Origin: Asterochloris sp. CNOR1
Lineage: Eukaryota; Chlorophyta; Trebouxiophyceae; Trebouxiales; Trebouxiaceae
DNA: 64,000 bases
Direction: 5' to 3'
Assembly (NCBI GenBank): GCA_963969365.1
Contig: OZ017762.1
Span: 372,001 to 436,000 of the forward strand
Below, piece by piece: positions 1-11,446 of the stretch (its first letter is position 1; the number at the start of each line of letters is the position of its first letter). The notes beneath the pieces are model-generated. The model did not search any database, was not told the DNA's origin, and worked only from the letters and a program-made list of their open reading frames with translations. The translations under genes and the position numbers were made by a program.

Positions 1-488
1 CAGTCCAACGTGGTGATGAAGCCCAGCACAGTGCCAAGGCCTGCTATGAGCGCCGGCTCCCTCTTTACCAGCCAAGTACAGTGACCTGCTTGATATGCCT
101 GTACTGCTTCTTTTTGTACCCCTACACCTTCAGCAAAGTTCATTGGTAGGATGAAATGATCATAGTCCTATGCCCGTGCATTGAGGCTGCGGACTTTAAA
201 TTTAAATCATCATCAAAACAGCCTAAGTGTGGCTGCCCTTGCCTGGGCTAGAGGCCAGCGACTTGAGCACGCGCTTGAGGCTTGCATGGACAGGGCCGAT
301 GTGACTGTTGGAGCCAGTTACAATCAAATAGACTTCGGTGTAGTTCCGGGCATGATGGTGGACTCGCTGCCCACCTCAACCCACGTTGCAGATCGAGCTC
401 CCTGCTGCAAATGTGCATCATTCAGCATTGCCAGGCTTGCGCCGATAGTGCCCATGGCAGCAGTAATCAGGGGAGCTGCCCTCAGTGC
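1..488 (-). CDS. Partial membrane protein exons, unrecognised
   Basis: Two candidate minus-strand exons are visible. Exon 488-381 has a good polypyrimidine acceptor, 36 codons in phase 0 and a small-residue hydrophobic stretch (APLITAAMGTIGASLAML). A second candidate runs from about 73 off the left edge and reads EPALIAGLGTVLGFITTLD. The two stretches resemble each other (P-x-x-I-x-x-x-G-T), which suggests repeated membrane segments. I do not recognise the family. The gene would continue beyond the left window edge, and its 5' exons between about 490 and 1300 could not be fixed. This could still be chance coding-like sequence. Confidence 0.3.
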
Positions 489-2031
489 CTGCAAGATAAA
501 GCAAGTATCGCTGAGACAGGTGAGTTCCAAACATGTTCAGGCTTTCCCAGGGTGCTATTGAAGCAAGACAGGAACAGCTGCAGCTCGCCAGGGCCAGTTC
601 TGATTCAGAGGAGGCAGAGAGGCAGCACTGATGCACTGGCACGTTGGTATGTAGATGCTGCAGAGGACAGGGCTGCCTGCAAGGATCCAGGGCCGCAGAG
701 TCTTCATGACTCAGGCGTGCCATCCAGCAACTTGCTTGAGGTCAGGCCAGTGCTGGCTGGTGCTTGCTTTTGGCTTCAAGTCAGATGATGTCCTTTGCCC
801 ATATTTTGCTGTCTGTGCAATAATCACAAGCTGTGGCTGCACCCATTCAGTCCCTTTCTCCCCTCTGTAACATAATATTGTGCATATGCTGAGCCTTAGC
901 TGCTTCGCCCTGGCCCCCTGTCCCCGCAGGATGAAGATATCGGGGGGCCGCCCATCTGATGGTCTCTGCCACTGCCAGTGATATCTCACAAGGAAAAGGG
1001 CGAACAGCAGGAATGCAGATTCTGGACAGCGGCCACCTGGCTGCTTGCGTTACGTCACCAACACACAGGTGATCAGACATGGCTGCTGCTGCCCTCAATT
1101 CTCTCCAGCCACTACCCATTGCTGGCGCTAACCAAGCAGTCTCTGAGGATGTGGGAAGCCCACGACTGCCTTCAGGAACGCAGGGACTGCAGCAGCCCTT
1201 ATGGGTGTGGGCCCTCTGTTGCAGAGATACTAGCTGTTCATGCATGGTGTGTTTCACAAGTCACTAGTGTACTGGAAGCACTGAATTTCTAAGACTTAGC
1301 GCCAGATCCGGTCCTATCATACAAAGCACAGGCATGCATCACCAACACGCACACAATGACACTGCAGATGTAGCTCTGTTGCACTCTCGGCAGGGAGAGC
1401 GATCTGGTTGATTGGTAAGGCAGCGTTCAGAGCAGAGGCCATGCCCTTCAATTGACATTTGCGGCAGCCTGAAGCACCTGCTGGAGCAGTGATGCTTGGT
1501 GCACTAGTCCTAGATGTGTACTTCTACCTCAATAGGAAGCTTGCACGCCACCAGTGCTCCTGTTCCTCAGCTGGCAGCAAGGCCACCTTCTGCGCCAGCA
1601 GCCATTCAGACACACGTGTGTAGCTGTAGGTGTAGTGAGTACTTGGCCAGCAAGTGATAAACTGCAGGTCAGCCAGGCAGCCTGATTATTTCCAAGTGCA
1701 CCATACCAGCAACTCTCACCTAGCTGGCCTGCCAACCTTCTGCTTTGGCCTTGGCTCTGCCTATGCCGTTTGTCCTTCTGTGAGAGCCATCTACAATGTT
1801 GTAGATTAAACTGAGGGGGCGCCACTGAGAGTCGTTCCTTGAAATGCATACTCAAGTAGAGGTGAGAGCTGTGCAGCCAACACACAGCCAACAACACAGA
1901 TATGCATGAGCTGGGCACATCCTCTCAGCTCTTGATGCCGCTTATACATCTCCACAATTACTGTATTGATCATACACCATGTGCACAAGCTTTCACAGTG
2001 CGCTGCACCATTGGTCTGCCTAGACACCTTA
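489..2031. other. Stretch without a convincing gene
   Basis: This stretch holds the 3' flank of the mitoferrin gene and possibly 5' exons of the partial gene at the left edge. A hydrophobic minus-strand frame near 1000-920 is not tied to any clear splice model. I see no RNA gene or repeat array. Confidence 0.4.
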
Positions 2032-4755
2032 TCATAACAGCAGTCTCTTGGCGGTTTCATAGGTGCCCCAGCATATTGCTGCTGCAGGCGCATGAAACAA
2101 CACACGCGCACGCAGGCCTCGCCACAGCGCAGCTGATCCCTCCTGTAGATAGATCTGGCGCAGCACAGCCGCCTGCATCAGCGCAGGTCAGCACATTCTA
2201 AAAGGGGGTACTACAGCAGAGTCTGAACACGCAAGCCCCCCCAGAACAGCAGAGCCCTCCCAGGATAGGCCAGCCCTGCAGGACATTGACGTAACATGCG
2301 AACCAGGCTGCTGGAGGCAGCAAGTGGTGCAACAGGTGGCACAAAGCACAGCAGCCCACCACGTTGGTCGTGTTGTAGGCAGTGGAGCTATTGATGCCTT
2401 CCAGCTGCAGACGCGTCTTGACCACATCCAGAGGTGTGGTGCATGCAGCCCCAGCTGCCCCAGCCAGGGCGCCCGCAGACAGCTGCACCACCAGATGCTC
2501 CCGATGCGCCAGAGGCAGGGCCTGCTTTGCACACTCGTAGGTGGCAAAATGGACTGCCGTGTAGGGCACATTCATGACAACCTGCAGCAGCATGGGCTGC
2601 AGCATGAGCTTCAGGGCACCCCATGGAAACGTAACTGCAGAAGCAAGGGAGTAAATGTCACTGCTGCAGAGGCGCCCAGCTCGCAGCATGAGGGTTACCC
2701 CAGTGAAAAGCAAGCGAGCCGTGCGCTGCAGAGGTGGCCCTCTTGGCATGCAGCACAGAAGAGCCTCAAGGCAGAAGACATCTGCAGGCAGCCTGCTGCA
2801 AGGGCGCCCTTCAAGCAGGCTCAGCTTGCTTGCAGAAGCACCCAACAGCAAAATGACGCCCCGCAGTATGTTCCACAGGTACTCTAGCTGGGAGCGCAGG
2901 CCAAGCAGCAGAGCAGCCCAGCTGGCAGCACAGGGAGCCCTGCCACCTGCACAGCGACATAGAAGAGCCCTCTGCTCTCAGCAAGAAAAGGGCTCAGCAG
3001 TGGAGCCCTGCCCTCTCTACAGAGCTTGCCTGCCAGGCTGGCCCACCTGGCAGCAGAAGAGGGGCGGACAAAAGTTGCTGGCAGCATGGAAGGCGAAGAC
3101 AATGTCCTTATTCCAGCCAGCCAATTCCCTGGTGCAGGCAAGCCATGCCTGCATTGGAGGTCCAACTAGCAGGACAGTCCCCAGCTGACAGCAGAGGGAC
3201 CCACCGTAGTCTGGTAGGATTTGAAGAAGGTCCCTAGGCCCTCCCGGCGCATGATGCTGCGGCAGCAGTCCCACAGACCTGCGTACGGCGTGGCCGTCAC
3301 CTGCAGAGCAGCAGCTTTGGCCAAGCTTCTGTTGCTGCCAGGCGGAGTGAAGCAGGCACGGAGTACATCCTGTCCAAGCCTGGTCACATGCATGCGCATT
3401 GGTGATGAGGGCGCGACTGGGTGTTTGAGTGCCTCCCCGGCTGTGGTGCCCAGCAGCACAAGCACTCAATATCTGCTAACCAAATGTGAACGTGGGCAGC
3501 TCGGCCTATGTACTTTCAGCACATGTGCTGACTCCTGAAGAGTAATATCAGGGTGTGCTTGGAAACCAGACTGGAGAGGGCAATCTCTTGCAGCAGACTG
3601 GCTCACATTGCAGACCAGGCTCTGCTGGGCCAGCACCTGCTGCTGATGGGGAGGGCAAGGCATAAAAACTTGGCAAATCATGCACCTACCGCCATGTTGA
3701 GCAGGGGGACAGTGATGTCACACGAGCACCAGCTGGACATGTCAACCAGTGGGATACGACAACCAATGAAATTTTACCTGCAGTCGCTGCTTGACCACGT
3801 CCAGGGGAGTAGCGATGGCGTCGCTGGCGAGGGTAGCAGCCATGCCGGCAAGCGCAAAGACATGCGGGCTCTGGTCCTGCTGGTCAGCCGTCCCCAGCCT
3901 GACCTTGGCCCACTCATAGGTCGCAAAGTAGGCAGCATGGGCTGGGCTGCACAACAGGCACAGGATGTAGGTTGGCAGGCAAGTGGCCTGCTGTACGCAG
4001 GCAGGTGAAAATCTGAGGGGCATACTGACGAACTAGAGCAGGCGAATTCACATTGGTGCACCCTGAGGGGACATCTTTGACAGATGGTGAGGGATGTACC
4101 TCCCCTCCCCACACCGCTGAGTGCATGATGGGTGTCTGCATGAGAGCGACTATTCGCGAGACAGCGCACGCAGCACTGTACAGTGAGGCTGGGGCATGTA
4201 AGAGAACACTGAGGCGCCGCTGAGGTGTGCTGCTGCTCAGCTGTGTACACCAGGTTGTCAGGCTCCTGTAGGCAGAAAGAGGACACTGGCATGACAGGTG
4301 CAGGAGGCAAGACTCACCCAGCTCCTGCAGCTGCAGCAGTGACGCCGCCATACAGGCCGCGCAGGCCCTCCCGCTGCAGGACAGCAGCGAGGGCGCGCCG
4401 GACAGATCGGCCATGCAACTGCAGCAAGGGCAACACTTTGGGTCATCAGCTGTGCTTGTGATCGGCAGCTGAGCTTGTCATCAGCGTCCACTGGCATCAG
4501 CGTCCAGCTTGGCTGAGCAAGCACTGAAGCCGTCAGTCAGCCTCCATGACGGTGTCAGCCATTTTGCACAGCAGCAGCTCCTGCTGCACATAGCTCAGCT
4601 GGATTTGGGCGTAGACTATGCAGTTGCCGCACCTGCTGGCCAGGGTGGGACAGGGCCTGGGCTCTTGTCTTGATGACATCCACAGGGTACAGGAGAACAT
4701 GCTCAGCAATGCCGGCTGTAGCGCCAGCCAGCATGTGGGCATTGCCTGGCTCCAT
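2032..4755 (-). CDS. Mitoferrin-like mitochondrial iron carrier (SLC25 / MRS3/4 family)
   Basis: The six exons 4755-4633, 4418-4318, 3946-3778, 3300-3205, 2581-2360 and 2172-2032 join with consistent phase and give about 283 residues, normal for the SLC25 family. Three carrier signatures are visible: [11 protein letters not shown] (repeat 1), [11 protein letters not shown] (repeat 2) and [11 protein letters not shown] (repeat 3). Mitoferrin-type landmarks include AGIAEH before the first signature, [15 protein letters not shown] after it, [13 protein letters not shown] at the start of repeat 3, and [14 protein letters not shown] near the C-terminus. Family members import ferrous iron across the inner mitochondrial membrane for haem and Fe-S cluster synthesis. 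Met 4755 was chosen because it directly precedes the first carrier repeat ([10 protein letters not shown]). The gene is divergent from H2A.Z, with 254 bp between start codons. Substrate assignment is by resemblance only; another iron or metal carrier of the same clade is possible. Confidence 0.88.
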
Positions 4756-5009
4756 CTGGTCTCATGGTGACAGTCTGCAGCGGGGAGCTCACCTCAGAAG
4801 ACTTGCATTGGAAGCAGCATCATGACCTGCAACAGCAGATCAGACCAGCCTACCTCAAGACACAGAGGATGCAGGGGCAGGGCACAGGGGTGCAGGCCAG
4901 CTGCATCTACAAGGACCAGGTTTGCATCATCGACATTTGCCTTCTTGTTGAAACGATCATTATTGCACGAAGTTGTTTTGGCACCCAGCTCTTTCTCCAG
5001 GCCAGCACC

Positions 5010-5857
5010 ATGTCAGGCAAGGGTGCCAAGGGTCTATCCTCTGGAAAGGGAGCCAAGGGGCTGTCCAAAGCAGCAGACAGGGACAACAAAAAGAAGCCCG
5101 TCTCGCGGAGTGCCCGTGCTGGCCTGCAATTCCCTGTGGGTCGCATCCACCGTCTGCTTAAGGTGGGTTCCAGCAGCAGGAGGGGGTGAGCAGGAGCGTG
5201 CGGTGCGCTTAACAACAAGTTTGACTCCCTTACAGGGACGTGTGACCGCAAACGGGCGTGTCGGTGCCACAGCAGCTGTCTACACAGCGGCAATCCTCGG
5301 TGAGCGGGGCTGAGAGCCTTTGTCCAGACTGTGCTTAGTGCACATGGTGTGCTGCCTTCACAACACCTCTGTTGCCCTGCAGAGTACCTGACTGCTGAGG
5401 TGCTGGAGCTGGCAGGCAATGCATCAAAGGACCTGAAGGTGGGAGGCACTGGGCTTCTTTTGCTACCCATTCACACTGCTTGCCTGCGCAGCGACCCACA
5501 CAACATGTGATGTCCTGCTGCAGGTGAAGCGTATCACACCCAGGCATTTACAGCTTGCCATCCGTGGAGACGAGGAGCTTGACAGCCTGATCAAGGTCAG
5601 CCCTCTCTGCCAAGCTGCTGCCTGCCAGTGACCTGCAGCTCTGTGGCCTGCAGTTCCTCTCTTTGAAAGCAATCTTGTTGCTGCCTTGTGCTTCCTCGAG
5701 CAGTCCTCTAAGCCACTCCTCACGTGCTGACCCCTTTGTACCACTCCCTGCTGCTTTGCAGGCAACTATCGCTGGTGGTGGAGTCATCCCTCACATTCAC
5801 AAGTCCCTCATCAACAAGATGGGCGGCGAGGCTGGCGGCAAGCCACCCAAGCCATGA
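5010..5857 (+). CDS. Histone H2A.Z variant
   Basis: The five exons 5010-5162, 5236-5299, 5383-5438, 5524-5595 and 5762-5857 encode 146 residues. The histone fold is near-invariant: [59 protein letters not shown] and [21 protein letters not shown] and the GDEELDSLI acidic patch mark the H2A.Z variant rather than canonical H2A. H2A.Z replaces H2A in nucleosomes near promoters and affects transcription and genome stability. The N-terminal tail carries a directly repeated block, SGKGAKGLS twice in tandem, which doubles the usual acetylatable lysines. The C-terminus ends in a short [11 protein letters not shown] tail. Introns are 73-166 bp and all GT-AG. Confidence 0.96.
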
Positions 5858-5889
5858 ACTGCTAGCTGATTCATTCCTTGTTTGCATTT

Positions 5890-5897
5890 GCTGTAAA
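5890..5897 (+). other. Candidate TGTAA polyadenylation signal for H2A.Z
   Basis: The motif TGTAA lies about 35 bases after the H2A.Z stop codon. TGTAA is the usual green-algal poly(A) signal, so it fits the 3' end of this gene. The rest of the roughly 320 bp between H2A.Z and the convergent ceramide kinase gene shows no further feature. Confidence 0.45.
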
Positions 5898-6177
5898 TTA
5901 GATGATGCCGAGCAACGTGGGGAGCACATCTGCTGGTCCTTGATCCTGGGCCAGCTCTCAATGCTAGTAGCCTCGCCGCCACCTGCTCTTCCAAGTCAGC
6001 AATGTGGACAGCTTGTCACAAATTGACAGCAAGCAGATTGAGAAGCTCAATACAACATTAGCTGCTGGGCGGGGCCCTGACAGATTGACACAGTCTATGG
6101 TTCTTTGCAGGCTGGCGTGATTGACCAGACACATGGTTTAGAAGGCAGGGCCGCATTTGTGACCTGCAGGCGTATCA

Positions 6178-9100
6178 TCAGAGCTCCACACCTCGTGCAA
6201 ATGCCTCCACAAGCCCTCTGTGCACCTGCACTCAGGGCAGGTATGGTGCAGAAATCCCAGCCCATGCAGCAGGCACTGCACGGGGCGCAAGAGCCTGACA
6301 GCATTCATGCACGTCCCTGCCCTTCTCCACACAGCCCATGCAGTAGGTACAATTGCGCAGGGTGCTGCCCATGGCAGGATGCAGGAGCAATGCGACTTGC
6401 CCAGGGAGCCTGTACAGATGAACAACAGGAAGTCATGCAGCAGCCCAGTCAGAAGGTCCCTCACCTGTGCATTCACGTGGTTGGTTTCAAGCAGCTCTCC
6501 GTCCACGTTCCACCGACTTTCCTTGCCAACCGGCTCCACATGGACAGCTGTTGCTTCCACAATGTCAACGTAGCTGAACTTGCCGGGCACCACACCTGCA
6601 TCAAAGGGACTGCCTGGGCAGAAGCCCCTCCAAGGCACCAAACACCAGCAACTGCAGGAAGCAGCCCAGTAACACGATGCTAGCCTGTCAGCCACCACCC
6701 CACATGTTGCAAATGCCATGCTGCTGCTGCTCTGTCTTCTTCTGCTGCCCGACCCGTGCCTACCTGACTGGGGGATGGATGCCAGAAACTGCAGGTACTG
6801 CAGGATGGAGCATTCCTTGACCAGAACGAGCTGGATGCGCCCGTCTGACAGGTGGCTGTATGGGGCCAGGCCCAGTGTGCTCTGATCGCTGCGGCACGGC
6901 GTGACAATAGCCATGATGCTCTTGAAGGAGCCCGTGCGCGTGTGCCATTGTCCCTGCACACCGGCAGGGGACAGGGCTAAGGAGAGCTTGGCAGGAAGTG
7001 CAGCAGTACTTCTGCTCTGCAAGGCTGGCAGACAGCAGTTGACAGAGGCAGGGGCAACAGCAGGCATTTTGAGCCAACAGTCGGGACACCCAGCAAGTGC
7101 TTCAGCACAGACAGGCCTGCAGTCCAGAGCTGGACACAGATGAGACAAAGGCAAGTCAGAAGGAATCTCCAGACAAAATCAGAAAGGTGCAAATCGTATC
7201 ACTGCCTGCCATGATGGCAGCATTGAATTGTGGCCACACACCCAGCGTGGCAGTCGACCGGGGCATGGCCGTCTGCCACTGCAGGGCCCCAAGGACAGAA
7301 GATGCTGGCCACGCAGCCACATTTTCTTGGGAATAGAGGCAGCTGCATGGGCTTGCAGGAATAAACATCTTGAGCAAGAATGGTGCAGGACCCACCTCTT
7401 GAAGGTTGAGCCTGCTGGCCTGCGTGAAGGAGACGTGGTCTGCAGCATCATGCCTGTGCGGCGTGGGAAGGGCGCACACGCTGCACTGGAAGCCGCAGAC
7501 GGAGTTTAGCCTGCAGCAGGGCAGCCAATATGCAGCCAGGCACTGGCGGAGCTGTATGTGTTGCAGCAACATACCTGCCACAGTTCACCTCTGCGCAGCT
7601 GGCAGCAGGGAAGCAAACAGAAGAACAGATGCCTTGACAAAAACGTGTCTCGCCCAGCTCTGTGCAGCAGGCCTTCATACCAGGCACAACAGACAACAGT
7701 GCAGCAGTGGCATCTGCTCATGAGCTGGTGGATAGTATGCATGCTGCAGCAGGCTGCGCTCTGAAGAACTCACCTTTGTGCAGCAGCAAGCCAGGACACC
7801 TTGGCCTCATATCAGCGGTTTGTGCAAGCAGGGCGCCAAGACACCTCGGCTTCAGATGAGCAGCTCTGGCACAGCTTGTGACATACTCGCCTCTGTGCAG
7901 CAGCAAGCCAGGACACCTTGGCCTCATATGAGCGGTTCTGGAACAGCACCAGCGCGCCTGCCAGGTTGTAGCGACTGGGCCCCAGCCAGCGCATGTCCTC
8001 GCTACGCTGCATGAGGTCCCCCATGTAGCCATAAGACGCCACGCAGACCGCAAAGCGGTACAGCCCATCCTTGGTGTCTATGCGCATCACGTCCAGAGGC
8101 ATCCTTCAAGGGCAGGGACACATCAAGGTGGGCACTGACAGGGTGTGAGACTTCCGCTATGACACATGCTGGCATGCTGGTGGCAGGCGGTGGTGCCGCA
8201 TGAGCATCATGCCTAGGGCGCCCTGCAGGGCAAGTTGGGGCAGCGGAAGCATTCTGCACAACAAGGCAGGCCAGAGAGAAGGCGTCCTGAACAATGAAGC
8301 AACCTCACAGGTACGCATCACAGGAGAATGTGCCCTGCATGTCAGTGAAGTCGTGTCGAGGGGCAATTGCAAGGCATTGTATAGATAGCAGGTGGCGCTT
8401 AGAAATATGGTGGTGACCAAGCTTGTAGGGACTAGGTGGCACACCCTGCCCTCATGTGAGGCTATTGCCCCAGGGCATGCCTCCAGGGTACTGCACACTG
8501 TGCCTGCAGGCCCTGCAGTACTGGCCCACCTGTCCCTGAGGGCCCTTCATGTGAGGCTGTTGCCCCCAGTGCATGCCCCCAGGTACTGTGACTAGCATGC
8601 ATGCCCTACAGTGCTGGCCCACCTGTCCCCAAGGGCCACGTGCAGGGCTGCAGTCAGCTCCGACCGAGTCCCGTTCAAGCTGTATGCCACTGCATCTGTG
8701 GAACCTGCAGGGATGTGGCCCAGGCGCATGCGGGCTGCCAGGTCGCCCAGCTCCGGGGAGCGTGCGCGCAGCAGGAGTAGCCCATTCAGAGCCTCCTGGA
8801 AAAGGCCGTCCCCTCCCACCTGCAGAAGGAAGGGGTCGCAGATGTCACAGCTGAATGCGGCCGATGTGCCCATTGTGTTTGCTGTTCAGGTGAAAGAGCC
8901 TTTGCAACCCATTTGCAGCACATTGGGGCCTGGCCGCGGCAGAGGCGGCCACTTGATGCCACCTGGTGAACAGAGACCGGCGCGGTACCCTGGGCAGCTG
9001 CCTGTGGTGGCCAAAGCAAGCGGGCAGGAGCGCGAGGCAGCACCCTTGCAGCATGCTACCAAAGGCCTCCCTGACGGCAGCAAGGAGTTTGACGCAAACT

Positions 9101-10780
9101 GCAGCACACATTTTCTATTGCTGCCAGCTAGATGATATGTGTGATGCTGTGATACTGCTAGCCTCCGCTGACATTCCTGGAGATACACGCACGGTGTGCC
9201 TCACCGCCACAATTCCGTCGTAGCTGCTGACCTCCGCTGGGGTGAGGTGCATGATGATCTGGCGCGCATGCCCCAGGCGCTCAGTCTCGACTGTCACACA
9301 CTTCACTCCTGTGCGTACAGGGTCAGGGGAGTCAATCGCAGATTGACCACTGCGCAGGAGCCTGCCTGCATGCCTGGAGATGCACAGGTGCTGGGTTTAC
9401 AGGGCTCAGATTGGATGGGGGAGCACAGGCTGTCATGTAGGCATCATTGACGCCTGCATGTGCCTGTCCTTCATGTGGCACATGCGCTATACATACACTT
9501 AGGCTGCTGGCTAGCACCTGTCAGGCAGCGTTGCACAGATCTACAGAGCAAACGGCACCTGCCAGGCCCTCTCCTGAGACCCAACACTTGACTCAACGAG
9601 TGCCAGCCGGGCAGGCTCCCCAACGGACTCAACAGCCAAGTTTGTGGGCACCAAAGTGCCGATCAGGCCCACCTGCCAGCTCAAAGACAGGCAGCGCAAT
9701 GTCCCGCCACACACTACGCGCCTTGCGCATTCCGCCAAAGGGGTTGAGCAGCACCAGCAGCGTGCGCGGGCGGCGTGGGCTCTGCCGGATGACGGCATTG
9801 ATCTCAGCAGCCCATTCCTGGGCCAAATCTCGATCCTGCAGCCACAGCAATGCTCTGAAATTTGTCTGCCTGTCAGCACAGCAGTCTTGCCTGGCCACTG
9901 CGGCTGCTTTTAACCCTGGCTGGATACACTCTGGTTGCCTGCGCATCAAGGTGGGGCGCAGGGCAGTGGGTGAAGCAGCCCTTCAATTGGCCTGGCACCT
10001 GAAGCATGCCCTAAACACATGCGGAACCTTTGGCTGCTGCTGACAATCCATGCCGCAGCCGCTGTGGCAAGGGCTGACCTGGCAGTTGAGCACCAATTGG
10101 TGCGGCCGCCACAGGCACTTTTTGCGGGCAGACCGCCTGAAGGTGTGGATGATCAGACTGTGGCCCTGCAGGGCAACAATGTGACATCAAGAGGTGTTGC
10201 TCCCACTGACTGGACTTTGACATGGGCAGGCACAGAAACAACCGCAAGGAGTGCGGCCAGGCTGTTGCTGCAAGATTGCCAACGGCCTGAGTGCCTGCTG
10301 CTGGCCTTTTGGACATACACAGAGACGAGGCATGAGAATTGGTGCAATGCTGACATTGGAAACGATCTGGATGACTGCTACAGGCGAACCCCCGGCCAAC
10401 AGACACAAGCAGCTTGTCTGCTTACTGGAGATGAACATGGAGAGGGCAGGAACCTGGCGCGCTCCACCTGGCTTGCTGACAGAATCTCATCATATGGCAC
10501 TGCAGATGCGACATTTTTTAGTTTGGGACCTGCTCAGAGGTGTGTTGCTGCAGATGAGGCCGGTCACAGTTCGTGGGAGGGAGCACCGGCACTGTGCGGC
10601 AGTGACCACACATGCAGGGCGGCAAGCAGCATGCATGCAGCGCACCTGTGGCAGGAAGGGAGAGGCTAGGCAGGGGCAGGGGCAAGGGGCAGCCCGGGTG
10701 CTTGCCCAGCGTCACCCCGGCCTTGCCAAGGCTGGCCCGAACCCTGTGACCATCAAAGTGAAAGGTGGCCTCTGGTAGTG
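6178..10780 (-). CDS. Ceramide kinase (DAGK-catalytic-domain lipid kinase)
   Basis: Phase-consistent exons are 10499-10468, 10165-10079, 9865-9673, 9308-9205, 8819-8623, 8103-7891, 7510-7396, 6953-6764, 6595-6465 and 6225-6178 (about 436 residues). A first exon near 10780-10680 (ATFHFDGHRVRASLGKAG) is likely but its start codon is not resolved. Landmarks in order: VPYDEIL and a PH-like strand, LLVLLNPFGG (nucleotide-binding strand-loop of DAGK domains), SSYDGIVA, the catalytic GGDGLFQE motif, IPAGSTDAVAYS, ALHVALGDR, GYMGDL...RWLGPSRYNLAG, a Cys-containing segment (CGFQCSVC) typical of ceramide kinases, GSFKSIM, DGRIQLVLVK and a C-terminal WNVDGELL strand. Ceramide kinases phosphorylate ceramide to ceramide-1-phosphate; plant homologues (ACD5) restrain ceramide-driven cell death. 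The exon ending at 7891 uses a GC donor. The gene is convergent with H2A.Z. Confidence 0.9.
7776..7950 (-). repeat. Boundary echo: triplicated exon 3' end in ceramide kinase
   Basis: The end of the exon finishing at 7891 (YEAKVSWLAAAQ) recurs twice downstream in the intron, near 7870-7832 (diverged, SSEAEVSWRP) and 7830-7776 (nearly identical). The last copy has an in-frame TGA in place of a serine codon but carries a strong GTGAGT donor in the same phase, whereas the coding copy has a GC donor (GCGAGT). Confidence 0.8.
8512..8640 (-). repeat. Boundary echo next to the ceramide kinase GGDG exon
   Basis: The segment around the donor of exon 8819-8623 (about 8608-8640) has a diverged copy at about 8512-8545 inside the downstream intron, including the GTGGGCC donor context. 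Confidence 0.65.
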
Positions 10781-10799
10781 GCGCAGCCAGCTCGCCCTG

Positions 10800-11446
10800 G
10801 CTGGCAGGAGCCTTCAGCTCCCCTCTGCTCCCAGTGTTGTTTAATCTCTGATAGGCAATGGCTGATCTTGCCGGCCCCCTGCCCTTGATGGGCCCTTGTG
10901 CTACCCGGATCTCAGGACCTGGCTATTCCTGCGTCAGGTATGCAAGGTAGCATCATCACTGCTGCCTGGATGATGCTACCTACTGTGCACAGTGGAGATC
11001 ACCTGGACCTTACCCGAGCACAATGAGCGACCTTGGCGGGGTGCTGAGGCTATCAGTGATGGATGCAAGGCGAGGAGCTACCAAGATGGGGGTTCCAGGC
11101 ATCAGTTTACGTCACCTTCATCTGACACTCACTTCCTCAGCTTCACGTGGATTGGCCCCTTGGCTCAAGCCTACCAAGCCTGTGGAGGTGCCACCTGGTG
11201 ATTGATGTTCATACGCAGTTATGCTTCACCATACTCTCTGTGCTGCACGAAGCCACATGACAGGTATGTTAGCAGCATGCTTTGAGAGTCTTGTGTTCTG
11301 GTGCAAACAACCAGTTCTTGTTCAAGACACTGGCGAGTTTCCGGTGTGATGATGTGCAGCCAGCTTTCTGACCAGCTGGCATGAGTTCCTCTGGTCAAGA
11401 CAGTTGGATGCTGATGAGGTGAGAGCACTGCCTATGAAGCTGGTCG
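10800..11446. other. Intergenic stretch between ceramide kinase and the NLR-like gene
   Basis: This region lies between the 5' end of ceramide kinase and the 3' end of the NLR-like gene, both on the minus strand. It probably holds the ceramide kinase promoter and possibly an unresolved first exon. I see no separate gene. Confidence 0.4.

Noticed and set aside
6138-7154. A 338-residue uninterrupted minus-strand frame
   Set aside because: Only parts of it match ceramide kinase; the rest runs through two introns whose splice sites restore the family sequence, so it is not a single exon.
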